Position numbers and translations under genes: made by a program
NCBI GenBank assembly: GCA_030272585.1
Contig: BSYQ01000014.1
Coordinates: 2,170,001-2,234,000, forward strand
Direction of reading: 5' to 3'
From: Bryopsis sp. KO-2023
Taxonomy: Eukaryota > Chlorophyta > Ulvophyceae > Bryopsidales > Bryopsidaceae
DNA: 64,000 nt
Notes under the pieces: model-generated
What the model was told of the DNA's origin: nothing
Database searches by the model: none
What the model saw: only the letters and a program-made list of their open reading frames with translations
In this document: positions 30,504 to 39,997 of the stretch, piece by piece
Position numbering within the stretch: the stretch's first letter is position 1
Layout of the letters: each line of letters begins with the position of its first letter

Positions 30504-32318
30504 TTAACGCTGTTCCGGCGCTTGCGCTTGCTGATTAGCACGCTGCTCCTGCGCATGCGCTTGCTGCACTGCACGATACCGGACACAGGGATCAAATGCG
30601 GCAGCCACCCTCTTGGACTTAAGGAATGGCAGATCCCTTGTAATGCCGGACACCTTGAGCTGCCGCTTTACACACATGTTGCAGTGTGGCAACTTCTCGT
30701 GCTCAGCCGGGAACGGAGGGATTTCTTCGAACGTCGAGCGTGTCAGCTTCAACATATGGGCAGGTAGAGAGAATGGGGAGACGGTGGCGATGGACTTGTT
30801 GTCCACCTCCGCGACTTTTTGGACCGCCGTGACGATGCGCCCCAGCATCGAGTATGCCAACCAGTGAGCATCACACACGAGGTGATACCCACAAGGAAGG
30901 ACGGAATACTTCTTCTGCGTCAGCCGCTGAGCACTTGCTTGCATTGGGCTTCTCCCGCACCAAATGCACATGGGCAACTCGTGAAAGTGCCGGTTGCCGC
31001 GGTAATTTTGCAAGGCTCGGTCCCTGGGGTTAGTATATTGGACCTTCGGCCATTTCTCTGACGCAGTGATGGGGTTGCAAGCCTCCTCGATATCCTCCCG
31101 TGACAGGTTCACTTCGCTGGGTGCAGCATCCACTTTGTCCTGAGCAGCCGCCCTTAGTCTTCTGAGCTTAACCTTTTCTCGGAAAGCCCGAAGTGCTGCT
31201 TCTGTTGGAGCTAACTCCAACGGTGGATGGACCGCACGCTGAACCTCTGTCACCTGGCTTGGCCCTTCATCATTCCTTATTTCCCCGTCCTCCAGTTCAG
31301 AACTAGGACCTTCGAGCCTAGGAGGTGGACTGCCGAAGTCAATTTCTTCGTTAAAATCCAAGTCCAAAAGCTCCTCCTCTCGCATGTCGAATAAGTCCTC
31401 CCCCGGTGCTATTGCGGTAGCCTCATCTCCGGGAGTCTGAACTGTTGGCGCTGGTTGTGAGGGTGCTGGAGTCTTTAATGCGGCAGCCTTTAACTTGAGT
31501 AACAAGTTGGCTCTTGCTGCATCTCCAGGCATACGATCCCTCGGTGGCTCACCACCTTCATCGTCACCGTCCTCTCGCCTTCTCTTTCCGTGTGGATCTT
31601 CATCCCTACACGGCGAGCTTGGGCGTTTGTTTTTCCCTTTCCCCTTGCCCTTGCTTGAGCCTCCCGCATCATCGTCCTTGGACGGTTCCAGATCAAGTGT
31701 TGCGTTTGACAACAGAACTTGGACTTGGCGATCCAGTTCTTCGCGTACCCGTGGTGCTGGTACCGGCGGGTTCAAACGCAGCATCTTGTCCGTTGTTTCG
31801 CTCTGCACTTGAAGTTTTTCAGAGCCGTCTCTGAGGGACTCTCCCAGCAAATCGATCTGCAGCTCTTGTTCTGCCAATTCCTTCTTAAGGTTGTTGGCTG
31901 CTGCACTCCACGCGGTTGCTACAGCTCGCTGCAGCGTTTCCTCTACCGCGGTAAATCGATCCACCATTCCCCCGAGAGCTTGCTTGCGGAGGTCATTCTC
32001 ACGATGGTTAGCCATCATGTGAGATTGGAACCGCTGCTTCTTCAGCTTCATGGCTTCCAATTTTTCTTCCAAGACCTTGGTCTTGTCCTCCGCTTCTTTC
32101 TTTTCCGCCTCCGCCTTATCCTTGGCTTTCTCCGCTGCCTCCTTCGCAGCCTCAGCTGCTTTCGTCCGGTCACTCAACTCTGAGAGCTGCCGGGTTAAGG
32201 CCTCATTGTTCTGCAGCACTTCCTCTGCGGTCGACGTAAAGTGCTGCAACTCCTCTTCTTTTTTAGCTACCTCCGCTTCCAATCTCGCAATAATTGCGGC
32301 GGGTGTATCGGCAGCCAT
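30504..32318 (-). CDS. C ORF3: coiled-coil protein with Cys/His cluster
   Basis: 604 residues from MAADTPAAIIARLE. An N-terminal coiled coil (about 5-220, rich in Ala/Glu/Lys) is followed by an acidic/basic linker with GKGKGKNKRPSSP and GKRRRED, then a Cys/His domain: C451-x2-C454, C476-x2-H479-x2-C482-x2-H485-W, C546-x2-C549. The order and spacing match A ORF3 despite little similarity elsewhere, implying homology by descent. Function unknown. It lies directly after pol, 450 nt past its stop. Confidence 0.82.
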   Translation of the reverse strand: MAADTPAAIIARLEAEVAKKEEELQHFTSTAEEVLQNNEALTRQLSELSDRTKAAEAAKEAAEKAKDKAEAEKKEAEDKTKVLEEKLEAMKLKKQRFQSHMMANHRENDLRKQALGGMVDRFTAVEETLQRAVATAWSAAANNLKKELAEQELQIDLLGESLRDGSEKLQVQSETTDKMLRLNPPVPAPRVREELDRQVQVLLSNATLDLEPSKDDDAGGSSKGKGKGKNKRPSSPCRDEDPHGKRRREDGDDEGGEPPRDRMPGDAARANLLLKLKAAALKTPAPSQPAPTVQTPGDEATAIAPGEDLFDMREEELLDLDFNEEIDFGSPPPRLEGPSSELEDGEIRNDEGPSQVTEVQRAVHPPLELAPTEAALRAFREKVKLRRLRAAAQDKVDAAPSEVNLSREDIEEACNPITASEKWPKVQYTNPRDRALQNYRGNRHFHELPMCIWCGRSPMQASAQRLTQKKYSVLPCGYHLVCDAHWLAYSMLGRIVTAVQKVAEVDNKSIATVSPFSLPAHMLKLTRSTFEEIPPFPAEHEKLPHCNMCVKRQLKVSGITRDLPFLKSKRVAAAFDPCVRYRAVQQAHAQEQRANQQAQAPEQR

Positions 32319-32768
32319 TATGTTTGTCGGAAAGAAAGATATAAACAACGGTTTGTGCGTCTTTAGACTTTTTTTTACTCAGGAGCTCGCTCCGTTTACA
32401 CAAACACTAGGGCAAAATGGTTCGAGGGCTGCGCTTATAAGGCTGGGTGACTCGTACACTTTCCTCGTTGAGTTATTGGGGTGAGACACCAACGTTCTGC
32501 TCGGTTGGAGTCTCGTCAAGACCACCTCAACACGTCACTTGATAGGGGTTTTCTCGGAACAACCACACTATCTCGAATGTGACATCGTTTGCCCGGTTTC
32601 TAAAGTACTACTGAAGCTACACTTACTGCGCCAGCCAAATAACTTAGGCACCTAACGCATTAAAGTTAAAGAGTTGGTTTGGAAGTCGACAGAGTTTTTC
32701 TAAGGTATCCTTTTTCGTGCCCCCTTGCTATAAGGAGTTCCACCTTAGCCATCAAACACTCTGCTTCC
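32319..32768 (-). other. C pol-ORF3 spacer with internal promoter
   Basis: 450 nt between the pol stop and the ORF3 ATG; no gene. It holds the TATA-like box at 32434-32442. Confidence 0.6.
32434..32442 (-). promoter_or_regulatory. C internal TATA box for ORF3
   Basis: The minus strand reads GAGTCACCCAGCC then CTTATAAG, followed by CCCTCGAACCATTTTGCC. In A the downstream block is CCCTCCGCACCATTTTTCAC, so TATA and downstream motif are both kept between two otherwise diverged spacers. It lies about 115 nt upstream of the ORF3 ATG. Confidence 0.5.
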
Positions 32769-35700
32769 CTATTCTCTTCCTTTCTGCAACTCTTTTCTTT
32801 CTTTCTCTTTAAATGCGCGAAGTATATCTGGTGCGTTAACCAGATTAGCTTCAGGTTCCCAAGTAGCGTCAAGTAGATCGTATCCTTTCCACAGCACTAG
32901 GTATTCGCGATTGCGTTTACCTCTAGCCCTTAGGATATTTTCGACCTCATACTCTACTTCGCTACCAATCAACTCTCCTTCTGGAGGTTGTATTTGCCTG
33001 CTGTTATCACTCGAGGCGTGATAACGCTTGAACTTAGAAACATGAAACACTGGGTGAATGAGCCATGTTTCCGGAAGTTGAACTCTGTAAGCCACCTTTG
33101 ATATTTTCTCCACAATTTCAAAGGGACCCACAAATCGACGGCGCAGTTTGGGACTCACTTTGTTCAAAGCAGCCAACGGAATAAAACGGCTTTTTATCAG
33201 GACTTTATCCCCTTTTTCAAAAGCAATATCTTTCCTCTTCTTGTTTGCACTCACACACATTCTGTGTTGTGCTCTAGAGTAATATGCTTTTGCAGTATCT
33301 AAGTCCTGTGCCATCCGTGCTACCATAGTCTTAACTGCTTCCACTTGAAATTGCGTTGCCGTCCCACCAATGTTTGGTGTTTCTGGATGGTACCCATACA
33401 TCAAGTATGCAGGTGCGAACCCTGTACTCGCATTCACTGCATTGTTTGCTGCAAACTCTGCTGTAGGTAAATACTCAACCCACTTATGGGGATACCTCTC
33501 AGCATATGGCCTTAGAAAATTTTCCAGAGTACGTATGGTAACCTCACTCTGCCCATCCGTCTGAGGGTGGTAAGCTGTACTCATACGAATCTCTGTACCC
33601 AGAGCTTTAAAAAGCGTCTGCCAGAACTTGCTGGTAAAGCGAGGGTCTCTATCAGACACAATCACTTTAGGTAGGCCATGATTGCGGTAAACATGTTCGA
33701 TAAAAAGTTGGGCGTATCCTGCAGCGGTAATCTCTTTAGTACATGGGGCGAAATGCACAAACTTGGTAAGTCTATCGACAAAGACAGCTACAGCACTAAA
33801 CCCATTGGATGCTGGTAGATCTGTCACCAAGTCAGTGGTAATCTGCTCCCACTTCCGCTCAGGTATTGGCAGGGGTTGAAGTAAGCCCATAGGCTTCTGT
33901 GTGTCAGCCTTTATTTGTTGGCACACAGGGCATTCGCGCACAAATGCCTTCAACTCATTCATCCACCCTTTCCACCAATATCGCCGCGCTAGGATTTCTC
34001 CTGTTCGCGCTGGTCCTGTATGGCCTGCTGAAGGTGTCTCATGGCACTCCTTCATAATCTTATTGCGCTGGCCTTTAGGAACCACCACTTTCTCGACTAA
34101 TCCTCTCTTTGGGACCGTCCAGAGTATTCCCTCTCTGAGGAAATATCCTTCAACTTCCTCGCCACTCTCAAGCTTCCACAATATCTTCACCAAGGAGTTA
34201 TCAGCTTGGAGGGCTTGTTTCCACTCGTCTTGGCTTGCTTGATGCACTTGCCAAGTGGAAATGTTCATCGCAGTTTCCACGGGCTTAGGAACACTGCGGG
34301 AGAGAGCATCTGCTAACACATTAGCCTTGCCTTTGATATAGGAGATCTTGGGGTTGATCGAAGTCAGGTACCCCGCCTCAAGCCATCTTGCTTGGGTTCT
34401 AGAAAGGTTCCTCTGCGACAGAATATGCGTCAGAGGTTGGTGGTCAGTGAACACTGTTACTCCACCCGCACAACCTTCTAGATAATGTCTCCACTGCACC
34501 ATCGCATAACATATTGCACACAACTCTTTGTCGTATGGTGCATAGTTAAGCTCGGCAGGCTTGAATCTACGTGAGAGGTAAGCTATTGGCTGTAGCCCCT
34601 CTCCGTGATCCTGTGTTAACACGGCACCGATGGCCTCATTCGACGCATCAGTGATCACAGTGTAAGGCAGTGACGCATCTGGAAAAATAAGGACGGGAGC
34701 TTGACTTAGACGCTTTTTCAATTCATTGAATGCGCCACGCTCAACCTGTCCCCATCTCCAGGGATGGTCTTTTTTCACTAAGTCATGGAGTGGTCCAGCA
34801 ACATGTGCAAACTGGGGAATGAATTTTCTGTAATATGAAACCATTCCAAGGAAACTACGTACATCACTAACACTCTGTAGTTCCTTCCACTCCTTCACTG
34901 CCTTCACTTTTTGTTTCTGTGGTTTTAACCCACTTCCGCTAATGCGGTAGCCAAGATAGTCTACTGTTGCGACAGCCAGCTCACTTTTACTTGCCTTAGC
35001 AAAAAGCTGATATTCTGCTAGTCGCGACAGGACTTTCTCTAAGTGTTCGGCATGCTGTTCCATGTTTTCAGAGAAGATGAGTATGTCATCAATAAAGACA
35101 ACAACAAAATCATCTAAAAACTCTGTGAGTAGGTCTTGCACTAGAGTTTGGAATTGCGCTGGGCAATTGGTTAGCCCAAAAGGCGCTACCAAAAACTCAA
35201 AGTGACCGTATCTCGTGCGGAACGCTGTTTTATCTGTATCAGATGGCCTTACTGGAAATTGCCAATAGCCTGATCGCAGATCTAACTTCGAGAACACTTT
35301 GGCTTTGAACACTCTATCCATCAATTCTTCTGGCAGGGGTAAAGGATATCGGTTTTTCACCGTCACCTTATTAATCCACCTGTAATCCACACACATCCTT
35401 AAGCCTCCATCCTTTTTCGGTACAAACAGGATTGGCGCGCCCCAAGGGGACTCGGATGGTTTGATTTTCTTCTGTTCCAGAAGGTAGTCCACTTGTGCTT
35501 TCACTTCATCCAGCTCTGCTGGTGAAAGCTTGTATATTGGACGATGGATAGGTGTTGGATCCTCCAGGTCTATCTTAAATTCATGACCTTTTCTCTTCGG
35601 AGGGATCCCTGGGGGTAAATCACGAGGGAACACACCACGGTGTGTTTCTACCACCTTTTTAATTTCGGCAGGGGTGTCTGAACGAATAAGTTTACCAATC

Positions 35701-36509
35701 TCATCCTCAGTGTTGAATGGCTGTGTTCGCTCTATCGCGTCAGGCAATTCATGTTGGCCTAAAGCTTTCTCTTCTGATTCTTGCACTACAACCATGAATG
35801 CTGTCTCTGTTTTGAGATGACGCATCATTCGTTTAGCTGAACACTCAGTCACTGGCACTTCTTGCAGTATCGACTGTACTTTTCGTTCAGGTTCAATACT
35901 CTCTTGGGTTGGATGTCGCAACGGGAGATGAAACACTTGGCTGTTTTTGCAAACTGAAATCTCATTTTGCTGAAAGTCTATGCGGGGGTTTTCTTTCTGC
36001 AACCAAGGCATGCCCAATATTAGGTCATAACCAAGGTCTGGGAACAGATCCGCTTTCATTTTGCACTTCAGCCCTCCTATCTTTACTCGGAGGTTGTTAC
36101 AGCTGCCAGCCAGTTCTTTAATATCTCCGTTTGCCAACATTGCTCTCTTTGAGCTTGGTGTAATCGACAACCCGAGATCACGCGCTACCTTATCATTGAT
36201 ATAGTTTGCGGTACTTCCACAATCAATGAATGCATAAAGGTCCGTGGTCTTGATCCGTGCTTTTACTTCGTACCCTCTCACAGGCACTTCTTGAATTTTT
36301 AACAGAGGGCATGTGTCACCCTTGGTTGACGAAGTTGATCGAACTTCTGACACATTAACTCGCTCTGTGGTAGACCGCTGGGTTGTTTCTGACCCACTAT
36401 CGTCTACGTCTGCAGGCAGGGACTCCTGTAGACTACTCTGCGACTCCAATGAGCCCACAGATTCACTAACAGAGGGAAGAGATGCAGATGACGCATGAGG
36501 CGCGTCCAT
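32769..36509 (-). CDS. C pol: protease, RT, RNase H, integrase, chromodomain
   Basis: 1246 residues from the first ATG; via frameshift the frame is open back to the gag overlap. Protease FIDCGSTANYI (D96, C97, again Cys for Ser/Thr). RT VVFIDDILIFS, RNase H VITDASNEAIG, integrase HHCC (CHETPSAGHTG, CPVCQQIK), catalytic motifs TTDLVTDLP, VSDRDPRF and TDGQSEVT, and a C-terminal chromodomain (VEYEVENILRARG, YLVLWKGYD, ATWEPEANL). Closely related to A pol in RT and integrase, less so at the N-terminus. Confidence 0.95.
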   Translation of the reverse strand: MDAPHASSASLPSVSESVGSLESQSSLQESLPADVDDSGSETTQRSTTERVNVSEVRSTSSTKGDTCPLLKIQEVPVRGYEVKARIKTTDLYAFIDCGSTANYINDKVARDLGLSITPSSKRAMLANGDIKELAGSCNNLRVKIGGLKCKMKADLFPDLGYDLILGMPWLQKENPRIDFQQNEISVCKNSQVFHLPLRHPTQESIEPERKVQSILQEVPVTECSAKRMMRHLKTETAFMVVVQESEEKALGQHELPDAIERTQPFNTEDEIGKLIRSDTPAEIKKVVETHRGVFPRDLPPGIPPKRKGHEFKIDLEDPTPIHRPIYKLSPAELDEVKAQVDYLLEQKKIKPSESPWGAPILFVPKKDGGLRMCVDYRWINKVTVKNRYPLPLPEELMDRVFKAKVFSKLDLRSGYWQFPVRPSDTDKTAFRTRYGHFEFLVAPFGLTNCPAQFQTLVQDLLTEFLDDFVVVFIDDILIFSENMEQHAEHLEKVLSRLAEYQLFAKASKSELAVATVDYLGYRISGSGLKPQKQKVKAVKEWKELQSVSDVRSFLGMVSYYRKFIPQFAHVAGPLHDLVKKDHPWRWGQVERGAFNELKKRLSQAPVLIFPDASLPYTVITDASNEAIGAVLTQDHGEGLQPIAYLSRRFKPAELNYAPYDKELCAICYAMVQWRHYLEGCAGGVTVFTDHQPLTHILSQRNLSRTQARWLEAGYLTSINPKISYIKGKANVLADALSRSVPKPVETAMNISTWQVHQASQDEWKQALQADNSLVKILWKLESGEEVEGYFLREGILWTVPKRGLVEKVVVPKGQRNKIMKECHETPSAGHTGPARTGEILARRYWWKGWMNELKAFVRECPVCQQIKADTQKPMGLLQPLPIPERKWEQITTDLVTDLPASNGFSAVAVFVDRLTKFVHFAPCTKEITAAGYAQLFIEHVYRNHGLPKVIVSDRDPRFTSKFWQTLFKALGTEIRMSTAYHPQTDGQSEVTIRTLENFLRPYAERYPHKWVEYLPTAEFAANNAVNASTGFAPAYLMYGYHPETPNIGGTATQFQVEAVKTMVARMAQDLDTAKAYYSRAQHRMCVSANKKRKDIAFEKGDKVLIKSRFIPLAALNKVSPKLRRRFVGPFEIVEKISKVAYRVQLPETWLIHPVFHVSKFKRYHASSDNSRQIQPPEGELIGSEVEYEVENILRARGKRNREYLVLWKGYDLLDATWEPEANLVNAPDILRAFKEKERKELQKGRE

Positions 36510-36763
36510 CTCATCCGGTGTGCTTTCCTTCTGTTCATTTTTCCAATCGCAGTTGTCATGTGCCGATTGGGTAGATGTGGAGAGTGTCTCTGTTCTCTCT
36601 TCACGCGGTGTACTAGTCCGCGCCCCAGGTTTTCCGCTGTGAGTACAAACCTTTTTCGAGGCACCTACTTTTGATCTTAGCTTCCTACGCCGCCTACGAA
36701 CTCTGTTTCGCTTACGACGTTTGCGTCGGCCAGGCTCAGACGAAGCAGTTTCCTGCCTGGCGG

Positions 36764-39415
36764 TCAGTTTAACATTTTTTTTACATCGGGGAGGTTTTTC
36801 ACCTCCTCCAATCTAGGACATTGCCTCACAGGATGACCCTTCTTTCCACAAAGATAACAATTATATCCCCCTCCCCCCTGGGGGTTCTGTCTTCCCTGAT
36901 TGGCTTGTCCTCTTCCACGGTTACCACCACCGCGTCCACGTCCACCACCACCACGTCCTCCTCCTCGTCCTTGTTGCTGTTGCTGCTGCTGTTGCACTCC
37001 TGCGGCAGCTTGTGGTGGTGCTTGGGCTGGTGGTGTGGGGTTCTGCTGCTGCTGACCCTGATTCTGGCCTTTCTTCTTTCTTCCACCACGCCAGACTCCT
37101 TTCTTTTTCGGATTGGTCTGCCCTCCTTGGCCTTGTGTTCCAACTCCAAGGGCTTCCAATCGTTCGGCGGATATGATGGCGGCCTCGACATCTCGAGGTA
37201 CCGTTGCTGCGACTAACTTCTGAACTTCACTTTTAAGTCCATCCACGAAGAGCAAATACTGGTGATCCTCTTCGAGGTCTGGAATCCTCAAGACTAACCG
37301 CTGAAACTCTTTGACGAACTGTTTCACGGTTCCAGTCTGCTTGAGTTTGTGGAGGTCACGCCACGCTTCATCTCGATCACTAGAGAATTCGAAAGCTGTA
37401 GCTAAGCCATCCATGAAGTCCATCCAGTCACGGAAGGGTGGTCTTTCACCTCGGTGAATTTTCAACTCTTGCATCGTTAACCAATCCGAGGCAGCCCCAT
37501 AAAGGTTAGTGGCCATAATCGATTGCCACTGTGCTTCATGCACTCCGCAGGTTCTCAAGTACCGCGTCATGAGCACTTGCCATTTACGGGCTTTTGGTTC
37601 TCCACTTCCGTTAAATGCGCGAGGCATTTGCAACTTGACGGTGCTAGGCAACCACTGTCCTTGCCTAGGAGGTCCTGGGCCTGCTGGTCCAGCGCCACCT
37701 CCACCTCCACCTCCACCAGGAGGTCCACCGGGAGGTCCACCGCCTCCACCATCTCCACCACCGCCACCACCTCCACCGCCATCAGGCGCACCTGGTATGC
37801 GGGAAGGTGGGCGGTTTCGTCTGTCGCGGTAATCATCACCGCCATCATCATCTGGGTCGTCATCACCAGGGTCTCCAAAGTTACCTCGCATGCGAGGAAC
37901 TCGACTGGGTCCACCAGTAGACTCATATGAACCAAGTGCAGCAAAGGGATTATTTTCTACCCTTGCTCCCAAAGCACTTAACCCAAGTCCCAATCTTCCA
38001 GTACGTGTGGGGATCTGCATGGGTTCTTTTCCTTTCTCTTCTCTGACCTGTGCCTTAGCACGCTCAAGGTCAATTTGATATAACACTTCTGCTGAGGAGA
38101 GAACTCTTGGGTTAGTTCGTGTGGGTCTACGTGATCCATCGGCAGAGTCGGGTTCTGAGATGCGTACTCCAGGCTGAGCTCTTGTACTTGGAGGTATCAA
38201 CTGAGGGAATGTGAAATCAGCGTCTGGTGCGCTATCCACTGCAGTGCATGGTGGTGCTTCTGCAGCAACAATTTCACCCTCCTCGACCTGTACTGCTGGA
38301 GGAGCCGGTATTGTTGAGGTTCCTGCCCCAACCATCCCTACCGCGAAGCTCTGGTCTAGTGGCGGCCATGATGCAGCCAACTGCTTTACTGATTTCTTCG
38401 GCAGCGGCATTCCAAAGGCTGAGTCCTCAGGCTCAGGGGAAGTTGATTCTTCACGCTCTGGTGATACTGCTCGAGCATCACTTCCACTTTGGGCACTCTG
38501 GCTTCCGCCACTCACATCCTCCATGCTTCGTTCCAGGCCAGATAATCTTAAGGCAACCACATCAGCTGCATCTTGCTGCTGATCCCAGGTCTTGGATGCC
38601 TTTTTCTCCAAGGCAATCAAATCTTTTTGAATTGCTACTCTTGAGCTCTGCAAACGCTTCACCTCAGCACCTTGTTTATGCAAGGACTCCCGAAACAATT
38701 CTAGAGTCCGTTCGACTTTTTCGTTGGAATCCGCAACAGTTCCTAATAAGCCTTCAATTCTCCGCCCTTGAACAAGGGATAACTCGGAGAGTTGTTTTAA
38801 CTGAAGTGCTGATGCTTCAGTTGCTTCTTTTAGGTCAGCAAAACGAGAGTCCGCTAGAATGTCTGCGGCATCCATTCTCCTCGTTATTGCATCCACAGAA
38901 GCTTTGATCTCGGCTCTTTCTTTTCTATGGTCGATATCTTGGCGTAATAGCCTCTGCTCGTATCGACTATGTTGAGCCGCTACTGAATCCAGCTTCTGCT
39001 GTTGCGACACCACCGCATGCTGTGTGGCCTCAACCTGTTGCGCATGCTGGTGCTGTGTTTCCAGCGCCTGCCCGATCACCTCTGATGCGCCAGCCAGTTG
39101 GTTCGACACAGAGGCCTCAGTATGGGCTAGCCTCTGCCCCAGTGTCTGGTCAACTTGCTGCAGGTGACCCCTTAGCCCGTGGGCTAAATCGTCCACACGG
39201 TCATGGACCGCATCCACATCCTCTCTTAAGGCTTCCGCATCAGCTCCCATGTCTATGTCGACAGCTGCTTGCTGGACATTGTGGATGTTCTGGACGTTTA
39301 TTTGTTGATACACAACATTGGGTGCGTCAGGCAATTCCTCATCGAACTCAGGTTCAATCCCTGGCTCTTCAACTTGAGGCTCGCGCACTGCCAATGCGTG
39401 TTCACGGTCAGCCAT
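36764..39415 (-). CDS. C gag
   Basis: 883 residues starting MADREHALAVREPQ. Coiled coil (about 60-310), acidic and Pro-rich linkers, Gly-rich runs, Retrotrans_gag core (KARKWQVLMTRYLRTCG, DFMDGLATAFEFSSDRDE, FVDGLKSEVQKLV), poly-Gln, RGG-type repeats and CCHC knuckle CYLCGKKGHPVRQC. Confidence 0.93.
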   Translation of the reverse strand: MADREHALAVREPQVEEPGIEPEFDEELPDAPNVVYQQINVQNIHNVQQAAVDIDMGADAEALREDVDAVHDRVDDLAHGLRGHLQQVDQTLGQRLAHTEASVSNQLAGASEVIGQALETQHQHAQQVEATQHAVVSQQQKLDSVAAQHSRYEQRLLRQDIDHRKERAEIKASVDAITRRMDAADILADSRFADLKEATEASALQLKQLSELSLVQGRRIEGLLGTVADSNEKVERTLELFRESLHKQGAEVKRLQSSRVAIQKDLIALEKKASKTWDQQQDAADVVALRLSGLERSMEDVSGGSQSAQSGSDARAVSPEREESTSPEPEDSAFGMPLPKKSVKQLAASWPPLDQSFAVGMVGAGTSTIPAPPAVQVEEGEIVAAEAPPCTAVDSAPDADFTFPQLIPPSTRAQPGVRISEPDSADGSRRPTRTNPRVLSSAEVLYQIDLERAKAQVREEKGKEPMQIPTRTGRLGLGLSALGARVENNPFAALGSYESTGGPSRVPRMRGNFGDPGDDDPDDDGGDDYRDRRNRPPSRIPGAPDGGGGGGGGGDGGGGGPPGGPPGGGGGGGGAGPAGPGPPRQGQWLPSTVKLQMPRAFNGSGEPKARKWQVLMTRYLRTCGVHEAQWQSIMATNLYGAASDWLTMQELKIHRGERPPFRDWMDFMDGLATAFEFSSDRDEAWRDLHKLKQTGTVKQFVKEFQRLVLRIPDLEEDHQYLLFVDGLKSEVQKLVAATVPRDVEAAIISAERLEALGVGTQGQGGQTNPKKKGVWRGGRKKKGQNQGQQQQNPTPPAQAPPQAAAGVQQQQQQQQGRGGGRGGGGRGRGGGNRGRGQANQGRQNPQGGGGYNCYLCGKKGHPVRQCPRLEEVKNLPDVKKMLN
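36776..36782 (-). promoter_or_regulatory. C gag-pol -1 frameshift site AAAAAAA
   Basis: The minus strand reads GTA AAA AAA ATG TTA AAC TGA at the gag end, so A AAA AAA is in X XXY YYZ register. A -1 slip reads through a basic linker (CGACGCAAACGTCGTAAG region) with no stop into MDAPHASSAS, the first ATG of pol. This joins the two frames. Confidence 0.78.
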
Positions 39416-39560
39416 GGTCTCTCAGCCACTATTTGGGAGTACTCAACAACCACGGTTGGAGTTTCTCTCTACCAAACAAACAAACAAAAACGTTTGTTGC
39501 GCCACGTTCACAAGTTTCGATCTCAAGAACTTAAAGTTCTTGCCTAGCTCCGAAACCAAT
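39416..39560 (-). other. C 5' leader and primer-binding site
   Basis: A short leader; next to the LTR the minus strand reads ATTGGTTTCGGAGCTAGG, the same primer core as A and B. Confidence 0.65.
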
Positions 39561-39992
39561 TGATAGTGAAGCTTGTGGGTGACGCAATAGTGGTCGGCTG
39601 TGTTGATTGGATTCGTGATAACTTGCTGGCTAACGCAAGTATACTTGTGGGGTTTGTTGGTTTAGACAACTCTCTAGCTAGCGCGGTTGTGAACGCTACT
39701 AGAGCACTTGGGTTGGGAAGTGATTGCGTCAGGCAAACACTTAACACACACACACACAAACACACACACAAGCGGGAACACACCAATCCCACGAATCCCG
39801 AGTTCTTACAAAATAAAGTGAATAAGAATAAGAATGTCAAAACAACGAGTGGGCCTCTTAAGTACCCCTAAGTGTAGTACGCTGACGCATGCCCCAAACT
39901 CTGGGTCTAATCTGTCTTACTCGTGAACCCACATGCGTCAGCCACCCTCGGCTCTATCCCAAACTACCTCGTATAGCGCTAAAAGACTAACA
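39561..39992 (-). repeat. C 5' LTR (right copy)
   Basis: 432 bp, no difference from the left copy noticed by eye. Confidence 0.94.
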
Positions 39993-39997
39993 AAGCC

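Larger units (their letters stand above)
29877..39992 (-). mobile_element. Ty3/gypsy chromovirus C (minus strand) with third ORF
   Basis: 10,116 bp with two 432-bp LTRs and target duplication AAGCC (29872-29876, 39993-39997), inserted in A2 pol upstream of the protease. Order on the minus strand: LTR, primer site, gag, pol, ORF3, LTR. The LTRs look identical by eye and it is the innermost element, so it is probably the youngest. All frames are open. Confidence 0.95.
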
